64,000 nt of DNA from Vicinamibacteria bacterium (GTDB taxonomy: Bacteria; Acidobacteriota; Vicinamibacteria; Fen-336). Made by a program: the position numbers and the translations under genes. Positions 18,174 through 31,752 of the stretch are shown in pieces. The stretch's first letter is position 1; the number at the start of each line of letters is the position of its first letter. Under the pieces are notes generated by a model that was not told the origin of the DNA, did no database searches, and was given only the letters and a program-made list of their open reading frames with translations. The stretch lies in contig DATMML010000103.1 in NCBI GenBank assembly GCA_035570235.1, positions 101,992 through 165,991 of the forward strand, written 5' to 3'.

Positions 18174-19571
18174 GTGAGCGCCTCTTCGACCCAGGCCGTC
18201 GTCATCGCGGCGGGAAGGGGCACGCGAACCGGGGGCACGCGGGCTAAAGTGCTGCTGCCCGTTCTGGGGGTTCCCCTCCTCGAGCACGTCCTGCGTGCGC
18301 TCGAATCGGTGGATGCGGACCCCACGGTCGTGGTGGTCGGCCATCAGGCGCAGGCCGTGGAGTCCGCTTTCGCCGGCCGCGGCCTCACCTTCGTCCTTCA
18401 GGAACCGCAGCTCGGAACCGGTCACGCCGTCCAGGCCGCCCGCGCGGCCCTGCAGAAGCACCCGGAGCGGACGGCATTGGTCGTGAACGGAGACCTGCCC
18501 CTCCTGCGTGCGCGCACGCTGGCCCGGCTGCTCGAGCATCATCGCGCCTCGGGGGCGGCCGCCACTCTCCTGAGCGCCCTCCTCCCCGGCCCCCCGGCCT
18601 ACGGGCGCGTCCTTCGGGACGCTCGGGGCCGGGTCCAGCGAATCGTGGAGGCCCGCGACGCCTCGCCCGAGGAGCTCAAGGAGGCGGAGGTCAACGCCGG
18701 CGTCTACGCCTTCGAGGTCCCGCCCCTGCTGGAAGCGCTCGGGAAGCTCACGGCCAACAACGCCCAGAGCGAGCTCTATCTGACGGACGTCGTCGGGCTG
18801 CTCTCCGCCGGCGGCAGGGTGGTGGAGGCGGTGACGGTGGAGGATGCGAGCGAAGCCCTGGGGGTGAACACCCTGGCCGAGGTGGCGGACGCCTCCCGGC
18901 GCTGGCGCGAGCGGCGGCTCCTGGAGCTGATGGCGGGAGGGGTCCTCGTGGAGGACCCGGCTTCCACCACGGTGGGGCTCGACGTGCGGGTGGAGCCCGA
19001 GGCCACCCTGCGGGCGTTCACGTTCCTCGAGGGCCGGACCCTCGTGCGCGCGGGCGCGGTCATCGGCCCCTTCGCCCGTCTCGAGGACGCGGAGGTGGGG
19101 CCGGGAGCCCAGATCCTGGACCATTGCCTCCTGCGGAAGTGCGTGGTGGAGGCGGGAGCGATGGTGGGACCCTTCACCCACATCCGGCCCGAGAGCCGGA
19201 TCGGGGCGGGGGCGAAGGTGGGGAACTTCGTGGAGCTCAAAAAGACGCACCTGGGGGACGGCTCGAAGGCTCCCCACCTCTCCTATCTCGGAGACGCCAC
19301 CATTGGACCCAAAGTCAACATCGGGGCGGGAACCATTACCTGCAACTACGACGGGGCGGCCAAGCACCCGACGCGGATCGAAGCGGGCGCCTTCGTGGGC
19401 AGCGACGCCACCCTGGTGGCCCCGGTCACGGTGGGGGAGGGCGCCTACATCGCCGCGGGGAGCGTCATCACCGAGGACGTGCCCGCCCAGGCCCTCGCCC
19501 TCGGCCGGGCCCGCCAAGTCATCAAGCCGGGCTGGACCCGCAAGCGGCGCGGGGCCGGGGAGGGGCGGTAG
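18174..19571 (+). CDS. glmU: Bifunctional GlcN-1-P acetyltransferase / GlcNAc-1-P uridyltransferase
   Basis: 465 residues. N-terminal pyrophosphorylase with AAGRGTR(T) near residues 11-17 and the QLGTGHAV motif. C-terminal left-handed beta-helix of hexapeptide repeats ([39 protein letters not shown]) with the acetyl-CoA region [14 protein letters not shown]. Makes UDP-GlcNAc for peptidoglycan and lipid A. GTG start; an extended -10 (TGC-TAGGAT, 18158-18166) lies just upstream. The stop overlaps the glmS start, so the two steps of amino-sugar supply are coupled. Confidence 0.96.
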   Translation: MSASSTQAVVIAAGRGTRTGGTRAKVLLPVLGVPLLEHVLRALESVDADPTVVVVGHQAQAVESAFAGRGLTFVLQEPQLGTGHAVQAARAALQKHPERTALVVNGDLPLLRARTLARLLEHHRASGAAATLLSALLPGPPAYGRVLRDARGRVQRIVEARDASPEELKEAEVNAGVYAFEVPPLLEALGKLTANNAQSELYLTDVVGLLSAGGRVVEAVTVEDASEALGVNTLAEVADASRRWRERRLLELMAGGVLVEDPASTTVGLDVRVEPEATLRAFTFLEGRTLVRAGAVIGPFARLEDAEVGPGAQILDHCLLRKCVVEAGAMVGPFTHIRPESRIGAGAKVGNFVELKKTHLGDGSKAPHLSYLGDATIGPKVNIGAGTITCNYDGAAKHPTRIEAGAFVGSDATLVAPVTVGEGAYIAAGSVITEDVPAQALALGRARQVIKPGWTRKRRGAGEGR

Positions 19572-21409
19572 TGTGCGGGATCGTCGGCTATGTCGGCTCC
19601 CGCGAGGCCGTGCCCGTCCTCATGGAGGGGCTGCGCCGGCTGGAGTATAGGGGCTACGATTCCGCGGGGCTGGCCGTGGTCCAGGACGGCGAGCTCCGCC
19701 GGCGCCGGTCGGCGGGCAAGCTTCAGCGGCTTGCCGAGAGCCTGGCCACGGAACCCCTCCAGGGGTCCTGGGGCGTGGGCCACACCCGCTGGGCCACCCA
19801 CGGCCGTCCCACGGAGGAGAACGCACACCCGCACCAGGATTGCCAGGGGCGCATCGTGGTCGTCCACAACGGGATCATCGAAAACTACCTCGAGCTGAAG
19901 GAGCGTCTGCAGAGCGCCGGACACCGTTTCCAGACCCAGACCGACACCGAAGTCGTGGCCCACCTCGCGGAGTCCCACTACCGGGGCTCGCTGGAGGCGG
20001 CGGTGCGCGAGACGGTGGCCGAGCTCAAGGGGATCTTCGCCCTCGTCTTCCTCCACCGGGACGAGGCCCAGACCCTGGTGGGGGCGCGCCTGGGTCCGCC
20101 TTTGGTGGTTGGGCTGGGAGAGGGGGAGCGCTTCCTGGCCTCCGACATCCCGGCCCTGCTTCCGTATACCCGCGACTTCTTGTTCCTGGACGACGGCGAC
20201 GTGGTGACGGTCCAGCCCAGCGGGACGAGGCTCGTCAACGGGGCGGGAGCGGCGGTGGAGCGGGCGCCCCAACGCATCACCTGGGACGCCGTCCAGGCCG
20301 AGAAGGGCGGCTACCGCCACTTCATGCTGAAGGAGATCCACGAGCAGCCGCGGGCCGTCCGCGACACGCTCCTGGGGCGGATCGGTCTCGACGAGGGGGG
20401 GATCCACCTGCAGGAGCTGGGGGCGGCCGGAGAGAGGCTGCAGCGCGTGGAGAGGGCAACCCTCATCGCCTGCGGCACCAGTTGGCACGCCGCTCTGGTG
20501 GGCAAGTTCCTGTTCGAGCAGGTGGCGGGCCTGCCCGCGGAAGTGGACTACGGGAGCGAGTTCCGCTACCGGACGCCCCTAGTGGGGCCGGAGACCCTGG
20601 CCGTGGCCATCAGCCAGAGCGGGGAGACGGCGGACACCCTGGCCGCCTTCCGCGAGGCCAAGCGGCGGGGTGCCCTCAGCCTGGCCGTCTGCAACGTCGA
20701 GGGCTCCATGCTCGCGCGGGAGGCGGCGGGCACGCTTCTCACCCATGCCGGCCCCGAGATTGGCGTCGCCTCCACCAAGGCCTTCACCGCCCAGATCGCG
20801 GCCCTGGCTCTGCTCGCCCTCCATCTGGGCCGGTTGCGGGGCACGCTGGGGGCGGAGGCCTGCCGCGAGCACCTGAAGGGTCTGGCCCGCGTCCCCCACC
20901 TCATGGAGGAGGCGCTCGGGAAAGAGGCGGCCATCGAGGAGCTCAGCCGGTCCCTGATGCAGACCCACGACTTTCTCTACCTGGGCCGCGGCATCAACTA
21001 TCCCATCGCCCTCGAGGGCGCGTTGAAGCTCAAGGAGATCTCCTACCTCCACGCCGAGGGCTATCCCGCGGGGGAGATGAAGCACGGGCCCATCGCCCTG
21101 ATCGACGACGCGCTGGCGGTGGTCGCCCTCTGTCCGCAGGGAAGGGTCTACGAGAAGATGCTCAGCAACATCCAGGAGGTGAAGGCCCGGGGCGGGCGGG
21201 TGGTGGCCGTGGTCTCGGCGGGGGACAAGCAGGTGCGGGGCATCCTCGACGCCCGGGACGCAGTGCTGGAGGTGCCGGACTCGGCCGAGCTGTGGTCGCC
21301 CTTCCTGTTCGTGGTCCCCCTCCAGCTTCTGGCCTACCACCTGGCGGTGCGCGCGGGGCGGGACGTGGACCAGCCGCGCAACCTGGCCAAATCGGTCACG
21401 GTGGAGTAG
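19571..21409 (+). CDS. glmS: Glutamine-fructose-6-phosphate aminotransferase
   Basis: 612 residues from a GTG that overlaps the glmU TAG. After the initiator, [13 protein letters not shown] exposes Cys as the N-terminal nucleophile of the class II glutaminase domain, with [11 protein letters not shown] and HTRWATHG. Two SIS domains follow ([63 protein letters not shown]) and the C-terminal [11 protein letters not shown]. Makes glucosamine-6-phosphate. There is no room for a glmS ribozyme upstream. Confidence 0.97.
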   Translation: MCGIVGYVGSREAVPVLMEGLRRLEYRGYDSAGLAVVQDGELRRRRSAGKLQRLAESLATEPLQGSWGVGHTRWATHGRPTEENAHPHQDCQGRIVVVHNGIIENYLELKERLQSAGHRFQTQTDTEVVAHLAESHYRGSLEAAVRETVAELKGIFALVFLHRDEAQTLVGARLGPPLVVGLGEGERFLASDIPALLPYTRDFLFLDDGDVVTVQPSGTRLVNGAGAAVERAPQRITWDAVQAEKGGYRHFMLKEIHEQPRAVRDTLLGRIGLDEGGIHLQELGAAGERLQRVERATLIACGTSWHAALVGKFLFEQVAGLPAEVDYGSEFRYRTPLVGPETLAVAISQSGETADTLAAFREAKRRGALSLAVCNVEGSMLAREAAGTLLTHAGPEIGVASTKAFTAQIAALALLALHLGRLRGTLGAEACREHLKGLARVPHLMEEALGKEAAIEELSRSLMQTHDFLYLGRGINYPIALEGALKLKEISYLHAEGYPAGEMKHGPIALIDDALAVVALCPQGRVYEKMLSNIQEVKARGGRVVAVVSAGDKQVRGILDARDAVLEVPDSAELWSPFLFVVPLQLLAYHLAVRAGRDVDQPRNLAKSVTVE

Positions 21410-21418
21410 GGAGGCGGC

Positions 21419-23587
21419 TTGTCTTTGTCCGCGGACCCCCAACTCCTCACCGGCCTCAATCCCGAGCAGCGCGCGGCGGTGCTGGCCACGGAGGGCCCGG
21501 TCCTGATCCTGGCCGGGGCGGGGAGCGGCAAGACCCGGGTCATCATCCATCGCATCGCCCACCTGGTGCTGGAGCGGGGCATCGCTTCCGACCGCATCCT
21601 GGCCGTCACTTTCACCAACAAGGCGGCGGGGGAGATGAAGGCGCGGGCGGAGGCCCTGCTCGGGGGGAAGGCGCTCGGGAGCTGGATCTCCACCTTCCAC
21701 AGCTTCTGCGTTCGCCTCCTGCGCCGGGAGGCCGCCGCCGCCGGCCTTGCCCCCGATTTCGTGATCTACGACGAGGACGACCAGCTCCAGACCGTGCGCG
21801 AGGCCCTGAAGGGCCTGGATCTCTCCGAGAAGCTTCATCCGCCCCGGCGCCTGCTCTCCCGCATCTCCGCCCGCAAGAACTCGGGCCGGGGGCCGGAGGA
21901 GGGGGAGGACGACTCCTTCGCGGCCGGGGCCTTCGCGCGCATCGAGGCCCGCTACCAGGAGGCGCTGGCCGCGGCCCACGCCCTCGATTTCGACGACCTG
22001 CTCCTGCGCGCGGTCCGCCTCCTGGAGGAGAACCCCACGGTCAAGGAGGTCTACCGGCGGAAGTTCGAGTACGTCCTGGTGGACGAGTACCAGGACACCA
22101 ACCGGGCCCAGTACGAGCTGGTGCGGCACCTGGCCGGCCCCAAAGGGAACCTCACCGTGGTGGGGGACGAGGACCAGTCCATCTACTCCTGGCGCGGGGC
22201 GGACATCAACAACATCCTGGACTTCGAGCGCGACTTCCCGGGAGCCCGTGTCTTCCGCCTGGAGGAGAACTACCGTTCCAGCCAGGCCATCCTCGACACC
22301 GCCTGCGCGCTCGTGGCCCACAACCAGCGGCGCAAGGGCAAGACCCTGCGCGCGGTCAAGCCAGCGGGGGCAGCGGTGCACCTGCACGAGGCAGCGGACG
22401 AGTTCGAGGAGGCGGCCTGGGTGGTAAAGCGGATCTCCGCCCAGGGCCGGGAGGGGCGGGTGGCGGTGCTCTTCCGCATGAACGCCCAGAGCCGGCTCTT
22501 TGAAGAGGCCCTCCTGCGCGAGCGCCTGCCCTACCTGGTGGTGGGGGGGGTCGGCTTCTACGCCCGCCGGGAGGTGAAGGATCTCCTCTCCTATCTGCGC
22601 CTCATCCAAAACCCCCGCGACCCCGTGGCCTTCCGCAGGGTGCTGAACGTGCCCGCGCGGGGGATCGGAGAGCGCACGGTGGAGGAGATCGAGCGGGTGG
22701 CGGGGGCAGAGAGCATCCCCCCCTGGGACGCGCTCGGGCTCGTGGTGGACGAGGCCCGGATCCCCGCGCGGGCCACCCAGCCCCTGGCCCGCTTCCGGGA
22801 CTTGATCGAGGGCTTGAGGACCGAGGCCCCCTCGCTCTCCCTGAAGGGCCTCCTGGAGCGGGTGCTTCAAGGGACGGGCTACGCGGCCGCGCTCGCCCAG
22901 GAGGACACCCAGGAGAGCCAGGACCGGCTGGAGAACCTGGCCGAGCTCCTCTCCGCGGCCGCCGACTACGAGCAGCGGGGGGAGAGCCCCACCCTGGCCG
23001 GGTTCCTGGACTCTACCGCCCTCCTCTCCGACGCCGACCAGATCAAGGACGACGCGCCCGTCCTCCTCATGACCCTGCACGCGGCCAAGGGCCTGGAGTT
23101 CCACTCCGTCTTCCTGGTGGGGCTGGAGGAGGGCCTCATTCCCCATTCGCGCAGCCTCACCGGCCCCGAGGCCCTCGAGGAGGAACGCCGGCTCTGCTAC
23201 GTGGGGATGACGCGGGCCATGGAGCGCCTCCACCTCACCCGGACCCAGAGCCGGCAGGTGTTCGGCCAGCGCCGCCTAGCGGAACCGAGCCGGTTCCTGG
23301 ATGAGATCCCCTACGACCGACTGGAGATCAGCGGTCCGGGGCGACGGGTGGAGCCAAGCGCGCGCCCGCGGTTTCACCCGCCGGCGGCCACCTGGACGCC
23401 TCCCCCTCCCGTCCCCCCCGGCGCGGCCGACTTCAAGCCCGGCGTCCGCGTCCGCCATCCCCTCTTCGGAGTGGGCACCGTGCTGCGCCGGGACGGCGAC
23501 GGGGAGGACCTGAAGCTGACCGTCTCCTTCGCGGGCGTGGGGGCCAAGCGCCTGGTCGCTCGCTACGCCGGGCTGGAGCCGGTCTAG
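21419..23587 (+). CDS. uvrD: UvrD/PcrA-type superfamily 1 DNA helicase
   Basis: 722 residues, TTG start. Motifs in order: LNPEQRAAV (Q motif), GAGSGKTRVI (I), TFTNKAAGEMKAR (Ia), DEYQDTNRAQYEL (II), GDEDQSIYSWRGA (III), LEENYRSS (IV), LMTLHAAKGLEFHSVFLVGLEEGLIPH (V), EEERRLCYVGMTRA (VI). The C-terminus is a Tudor-like PcrA domain (GVRVRHPLFGVGTV). Works in repair and removal of RecA or stalled polymerase. Ends 8 bases before a converging gene. Confidence 0.96.
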   Translation: MSLSADPQLLTGLNPEQRAAVLATEGPVLILAGAGSGKTRVIIHRIAHLVLERGIASDRILAVTFTNKAAGEMKARAEALLGGKALGSWISTFHSFCVRLLRREAAAAGLAPDFVIYDEDDQLQTVREALKGLDLSEKLHPPRRLLSRISARKNSGRGPEEGEDDSFAAGAFARIEARYQEALAAAHALDFDDLLLRAVRLLEENPTVKEVYRRKFEYVLVDEYQDTNRAQYELVRHLAGPKGNLTVVGDEDQSIYSWRGADINNILDFERDFPGARVFRLEENYRSSQAILDTACALVAHNQRRKGKTLRAVKPAGAAVHLHEAADEFEEAAWVVKRISAQGREGRVAVLFRMNAQSRLFEEALLRERLPYLVVGGVGFYARREVKDLLSYLRLIQNPRDPVAFRRVLNVPARGIGERTVEEIERVAGAESIPPWDALGLVVDEARIPARATQPLARFRDLIEGLRTEAPSLSLKGLLERVLQGTGYAAALAQEDTQESQDRLENLAELLSAAADYEQRGESPTLAGFLDSTALLSDADQIKDDAPVLLMTLHAAKGLEFHSVFLVGLEEGLIPHSRSLTGPEALEEERRLCYVGMTRAMERLHLTRTQSRQVFGQRRLAEPSRFLDEIPYDRLEISGPGRRVEPSARPRFHPPAATWTPPPPVPPGAADFKPGVRVRHPLFGVGTVLRRDGDGEDLKLTVSFAGVGAKRLVARYAGLEPV

Positions 23588-23595
23588 AGCCTCTC

Positions 23596-24279
23596 TCAGG
23601 TCCGGGGGGTCACGCTCTCCACGATCCAGCGGCTGACCACGCGCGGCGCCTTGTCGCCGGTGAGGTCGTACTTGCGCAGGGTCATGACGTAGGGCTTGGC
23701 CTCTCCGGCGATGGTCAGGGAGAGGTCCACCCTCCGCGTGGTGACCTGCGCGGGCTGGTTCTCGACGTCCTCCACCTGGCCCAGAGACAGGGTGACCCGA
23801 CGCTTCTCCTTCTCCACCGCGTCTTTGGCCTCCGCGACCGCCTTCTTGAGGTCCCGGTCTTTCTCGTTGAACTTGTCCCAGGCTGCCGCGACGGGGGCCA
23901 GATTGGCCGGGATCTTCGCGTTCTTCTTCTGCATATCCTTCACTTCCTGGATCTGCAGGAAGCGCTTCCCCTCCGCCTCGTTCGCGTAGTTCTGGGAAGC
24001 CTTCTTGTTGGTAGCGAGTTCCGCCTCCATGTCCCGCACCTTCTTGGACAGCTCGGGGAGGGTGGCGGGAGCCTTGGTTTCGGGCTCGGTTCCGGTCACC
24101 TTCCAGTTGTCGACCTTCTTCTCGAAAGCGACCAGGGCGAAGCTGGTGATGGTCTGGCTGTCGTTGGCCTTGAGGGCGTTGAAGTATTGCTCCACCACCC
24201 GCTGGTCCGAGCCCCCGCAGGCAGAACTCACTACCGCCGTGCCCAGGACGATCAGAAGGGCCGCCCTACGCTCGCTCAT
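23596..24279 (-). CDS. Putative lipoprotein with coiled-coil segment
   Basis: 227 residues. Signal peptide MSERRAALLIVLGTAVVSSAC with lipobox SSAC (Cys21). After a short globular start (YFNALKANDSQTITSFA, reminiscent of stress-tolerance DUF4878/nuclear transport factor 2-like starts), residues about 75-165 are Lys/Glu/Ala-rich and probably form a helical coil. No motif recognised. Lies 57 bases downstream of gyrA in the same direction. Confidence 0.72.
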   Translation of the reverse strand: MSERRAALLIVLGTAVVSSACGGSDQRVVEQYFNALKANDSQTITSFALVAFEKKVDNWKVTGTEPETKAPATLPELSKKVRDMEAELATNKKASQNYANEAEGKRFLQIQEVKDMQKKNAKIPANLAPVAAAWDKFNEKDRDLKKAVAEAKDAVEKEKRRVTLSLGQVEDVENQPAQVTTRRVDLSLTIAGEAKPYVMTLRKYDLTGDKAPRVVSRWIVESVTPRT

Positions 24280-24336
24280 TCGTCCTCCTTAAAGTGTTGG
24301 TCTGCTCTCTCTCCGGTTCCCCGGCGGGCTGCGCTT

Positions 24337-26814
24337 TTACGACGCTTCCGGGGGACCGGCGTCCTCGCCTTCCTCTCGCTCCGCCAGCCGGGCCACGGAG
24401 ACCAGGTGGTCTCCCTCCTCGAGCTGGATGAGGCGCACGCCCTGGGTATTCCGCCCGATGGTCGAGATGTCGGCCGTGTTGAGCCGGATGATCATACCCT
24501 TTTCGGTGATCAGCATCACGCCTTCTTCTTCTCCGGCCAGGAACTTCACGCCCACCACGCGGCCGTTGCGGCCCGAGGTCTTGATGTTGATGAGGCCCTT
24601 GCCCCCCCGGCTCTGCACGCGGTACTCGTCGAGGGGGGTGCGCTTCCCGTAGCCGTTCTCGGTCACGGTGAGGACGGTGCCCCCCGGCCGGACCACCTCC
24701 AGGGCCACCACCTGGTCCCCCGTCTCGAGCTCGATCCCCTTCACCCCGTAGGCGGCCCGGCCCATGGGGCGCACATCCTCCTCGTGGAAGTGGATGGCCA
24801 TGCCGTCCCGGGTCCCGAGCAGGATCTCGTCCTTCCCCGAGGTGGGCACGGCGTTGATGAGGGCATCCGCTTCCTCCACGGAGAGGGCGATGATCCCGCT
24901 CGGCCGGGGGTTGGAGAAGGCGGCCAGCTCCGTCTTCTTGATCACCCCGTTGCGGGTGGCCAGGAGCACGTGGCCCTGGGAGGCGAAGTCCTTGACCGAG
25001 CAGAAGGCGGCGATCTTCTCCCCCGCGTGGAGGTTGATCAGGTTCACCACCGCCTTGCCCTTGCCCTGCGGCCCCACGTCCGGGATCTCGTGGACTTTGA
25101 GCCAATAGACCCGGCCCCGGTCCGTGAAGATCAGGATGTAGGAGTGGGTGGAGGCGATGAAGATGTTGTTGACGAAGTCCTCGTCCCGGGTGCGCATCCC
25201 CACCCGGCCCCGCCCCCCGCGCTTCTGGGCCCGGTAGCTGGTGATGAACGTGCGCTTGACGTAGCCGCTGTGGGTGATGGAGATGGCCACGTCCTCGTCC
25301 GCGATCGTGTCCTCGAACGTGATCTCGTCCACCGCGTCCAGGATCACGGTCCGGCGGGCGTCGCCGTGGTCGGCCTGGATCTTCAGGAGCTCCTCGGCCA
25401 CGATCCCGTCGATGAGCTTGGCGGAGGCCAGGATCTCCTTGAGGCGGGCGATGAGCTCCCGCTTCTCCTTGAGCTCGTCCGCGATCTTCTGCCGCTCGAG
25501 GCCGGTCAGCCGCTGGAGCTGCATCTCCAGGATGGCGTCCGCCTGGCGCTCGCTGAGGCCGAACTGGGCGATAAGGCCGGCCTTGGCCTCGGGGGGGGTC
25601 TTGGCCGCCCGGATCAAGGCGATGACCTGGTCCAGGCTGGCCAGGGCGATCACGAACCCTTCCAGGATGTGGGCCCGCTCCTCCGCCTTGCGCAGCTCGT
25701 AGGTAGTGCGCCGGCGCACCACCTCCCGCCGGAAGTCGATGAAGAGCTCGCAGGCCTCGAGCAGGTTCAAGACCCGGGGGCGCTGGTCCACGATGGCGAG
25801 GAAGATGATCCCGAAGGTGTCCTGGAGGGGGGTGTGCTTGTACAGGTTGTTGAGGATGACCTGGGAGGGCTCGTCCCTCTTGACGTCGATGACGATACGC
25901 ATCCCCTGGCGGTCGCTCTCGTCGCGGATGTCGGCGATGCCTTTGATCCGATCCTCCCGCACTAGCTCCGCGATCTTTTCGATGAGGCGAGCCTTGTTGA
26001 CCTGGTAGGGGATCTCGGTGATGACGATCGATTCCTTGTTCCCCTTGCGGACTTCGATCTCGGCGCGCGCGCGCATGATCACGGAGCCCCGCCCCGTGCG
26101 ATAGGCCTGGCGGATCCCGGAGCGGCCGAGGATGAAGCCGGCGGTGGGAAAGTCGGGCCCCGCGATCCGCTCCATCAGGCCTTCCAGCCGCTCGTCGGGC
26201 GTCAGGTCCGGGCTCTCGAGCAGGAAGGTGAGCCCGTTCACCACCTCCCCCAGGTTCTGGGGGGGGATCTTGGTGGCCATGCCCACTGCGATCCCTTCCG
26301 CCCCGTTCACGAGCAGGTTGGGAAGGACGGTGGGCAGCACCGTGGGCTCCACCGAGCTGTTGTCGTAGGTGGGCTGGAAGTCGACCGTCTCCTTCTCGAT
26401 GTCCGCCATCATCGAGCCGCCCAGTCGGGTGAGGCGGGCCTCGGTGTAGCGCATCGCGGCTGGGTTGTCCCCGTCCACGGAGCCGAAGTTGCCTTGGCCG
26501 TCCACGAGCGGCGCGCGCATGTTCCATTCCTGGGCCATGCGCACGAGGGTGTCGTAGATCGCCCCCTCCCCGTGGGGGTGGTAGTTGCCCATGACCTCGC
26601 CCGCGACCTTGGCGCTCTTGCGGTAGGGCCGCCCGGGTTGGAGGCCCATCTGGTTCATACCGTAGAGCACCCGGCGGTTGGCGGGCTTGAGGCCGTCGCG
26701 CACGTCGGGCAAAGCGCGGCCGATGATCACGGACATGGCGTAGTCCATGTAGGACTGCCGCATCTCGTCCGCGATGTTGGTGGGGATCTTCTGCCCGACC
26801 GGATCTTGTTCCAT
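24337..26814 (-). CDS. gyrA: DNA gyrase subunit A
   Basis: 825 residues. N-terminal breakage-reunion domain with the catalytic Tyr in AAMRYTEARL; the C-terminal pinwheel includes the GyrA box QKRGGRGR, supporting gyrase rather than topoisomerase IV. The quinolone-pocket helix reads YHPHGEGAIYD: Glu83 and Gly84 sit where E. coli has Asp82 and Ser83, while Asp88 (E. coli Asp87) is kept. One base separates it from gyrB upstream, within a gyrB-gyrA operon of the origin cluster. Confidence 0.96.
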   Translation of the reverse strand: MEQDPVGQKIPTNIADEMRQSYMDYAMSVIIGRALPDVRDGLKPANRRVLYGMNQMGLQPGRPYRKSAKVAGEVMGNYHPHGEGAIYDTLVRMAQEWNMRAPLVDGQGNFGSVDGDNPAAMRYTEARLTRLGGSMMADIEKETVDFQPTYDNSSVEPTVLPTVLPNLLVNGAEGIAVGMATKIPPQNLGEVVNGLTFLLESPDLTPDERLEGLMERIAGPDFPTAGFILGRSGIRQAYRTGRGSVIMRARAEIEVRKGNKESIVITEIPYQVNKARLIEKIAELVREDRIKGIADIRDESDRQGMRIVIDVKRDEPSQVILNNLYKHTPLQDTFGIIFLAIVDQRPRVLNLLEACELFIDFRREVVRRRTTYELRKAEERAHILEGFVIALASLDQVIALIRAAKTPPEAKAGLIAQFGLSERQADAILEMQLQRLTGLERQKIADELKEKRELIARLKEILASAKLIDGIVAEELLKIQADHGDARRTVILDAVDEITFEDTIADEDVAISITHSGYVKRTFITSYRAQKRGGRGRVGMRTRDEDFVNNIFIASTHSYILIFTDRGRVYWLKVHEIPDVGPQGKGKAVVNLINLHAGEKIAAFCSVKDFASQGHVLLATRNGVIKKTELAAFSNPRPSGIIALSVEEADALINAVPTSGKDEILLGTRDGMAIHFHEEDVRPMGRAAYGVKGIELETGDQVVALEVVRPGGTVLTVTENGYGKRTPLDEYRVQSRGGKGLINIKTSGRNGRVVGVKFLAGEEEGVMLITEKGMIIRLNTADISTIGRNTQGVRLIQLEEGDHLVSVARLAEREEGEDAGPPEAS

Positions 26815-26815
26815 G

Positions 26816-30341
<3,526 letters not shown>

Positions 30342-30420
30342 AACCGCACCTCAGGCCCTCGAGAGACGACATGACGCAAACCAGCCATTGCGATCCCGCA
30401 CCAGCTTCTTCGGGCGCCGC

Positions 30421-31524
30421 TCAAAAACGCATGGGCATGACCACGTACCGGTGTTCGGTATCGCTCTCCCCCGTCGGCTTGAACACGCCCTGGCTCTCCG
30501 GGTCCTTGAGCTCGAGGGTCACCATCTCCGTGCCCGCCACGCCGAGGAAATCCAAGAGGTACTGGGCGTTGAAACCGATCTCTACCGTCTCCCCCGTATA
30601 TTCGGCGGGGAGCGACTCCCGCGCCTCTCCCAGCTCGGGGGAGGACGCGGTCAGCTCCAGCTTGCCCTTGCTCAGGGAAAGCTTGACCGCGCGGCTCCGC
30701 TCGGAGGAGAGCAGGCTCACGCGGCGGATGCCGCTCGCGAGGGCCTCCCGGTCGATCTGCACCGTCTTGTCTCCGGTGATGGCGATGACCTTCTCGTAGG
30801 CCGGAAACTGGGCATCGATCATCTTCGAGGCCAGGGTCCGGCCGCCGGCCGCGAACACCAGGTGGTTCTCCACCTGCTGGAAGGTGACCTCCTCCTCCCC
30901 CTCCAGCAGGCGCGCCAATTCGTGGATAGCCTTCCGGGGCACCAGCACCCGGATCTCCCCCTCCACCTTGAGCGGGGCCTTCCGGTGCGCGAAGGAGAGG
31001 CGGTGGCCGTCGGTGGCCACCATCCCTACCCCCTCCTTGGTCATCACGAGGAGGGCCCCCGCCAGGTAATAGCGGGCGTCCTCGGCGGTGATGGCGAAAG
31101 CGGTGCGGTCGACGAGCGCGCGCACGACCTCCGCCGGGATCGAGACCCCCTTGCCGGCCTTGGCCTCGGGCAAGGAAGGGAAGTCTTCCAGGGGCAGCCC
31201 CGCCATCTTGAAGGTCACCCGCTCGCAGACCACGGTGGCCCAGGAATCCGGCAGCACCTTCAGCTGCACCTCGCTCTCGGGCAGGGAGCGAGCGATCTCG
31301 TAGAGCTTCTTGGCCCCCAGGGTGATCGCCCCCTCCGCCACCACCTTGACCGCGCACCCGCAGCGGAGGGAGACGTCCAGGTCGGTGGCGGAGATCCTCA
31401 CCTCTCCCCCCCGGGCCTCGAAGAGCACGTTGGAGAGGATGGGAATCGAGTTCTTGCGCTCCACGATCCCCTGCACCAGGTGGAGTTCCTTCACGAGGTC
31501 GTTCTTGCCGACGATGATCTCCAT
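30421..31524 (-). CDS. dnaN: DNA polymerase III beta sliding clamp
   Basis: 367 residues, ATG start. Three clamp domains; recognisable segments are LVQGIVERKNSIPILSNVLFEA, MVATDGHRLSFA, LLSSERSRAVKLSL, and the C-terminal YVVMPMRF that forms part of the ligand-binding pocket. Confers processivity on the replicative polymerase. Separated from dnaA by 228 bases. Confidence 0.97.
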   Translation of the reverse strand: MEIIVGKNDLVKELHLVQGIVERKNSIPILSNVLFEARGGEVRISATDLDVSLRCGCAVKVVAEGAITLGAKKLYEIARSLPESEVQLKVLPDSWATVVCERVTFKMAGLPLEDFPSLPEAKAGKGVSIPAEVVRALVDRTAFAITAEDARYYLAGALLVMTKEGVGMVATDGHRLSFAHRKAPLKVEGEIRVLVPRKAIHELARLLEGEEEVTFQQVENHLVFAAGGRTLASKMIDAQFPAYEKVIAITGDKTVQIDREALASGIRRVSLLSSERSRAVKLSLSKGKLELTASSPELGEARESLPAEYTGETVEIGFNAQYLLDFLGVAGTEMVTLELKDPESQGVFKPTGESDTEHRYVVMPMRF

Positions 31525-31752
31525 GTTGTTTACCCTATCGTCCTTAACTCATAGAGCAGTGATATCTATTGTTTAGAGAGAAGAGGAGGAAAACGTGGAT
31601 CGCGGACCAACACCTTCCCGCTCCGCGACTTGCCGTGTGCATGGAGTTGTGCAGGAAGCGGCAAGAGACCCCTCCCCTCTGCGGATCGCGCCCCGTGCGG
31701 AGTGAAGCCGAGGGGCGGGCGGTGAGGCGGCTCGTGGAAAACCCCGTTAACT

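Noticed and set aside
19120..19570. N-terminal extension of glmS into glmU
   Set aside because: GlmS needs Cys directly after the initiator; GTG at 19571 gives this and the upstream part is glmU in another frame.
19560..19575. glmS ribozyme upstream of glmS
   Set aside because: glmU and glmS overlap by one base and no ribozyme fold fits in the coding sequence.
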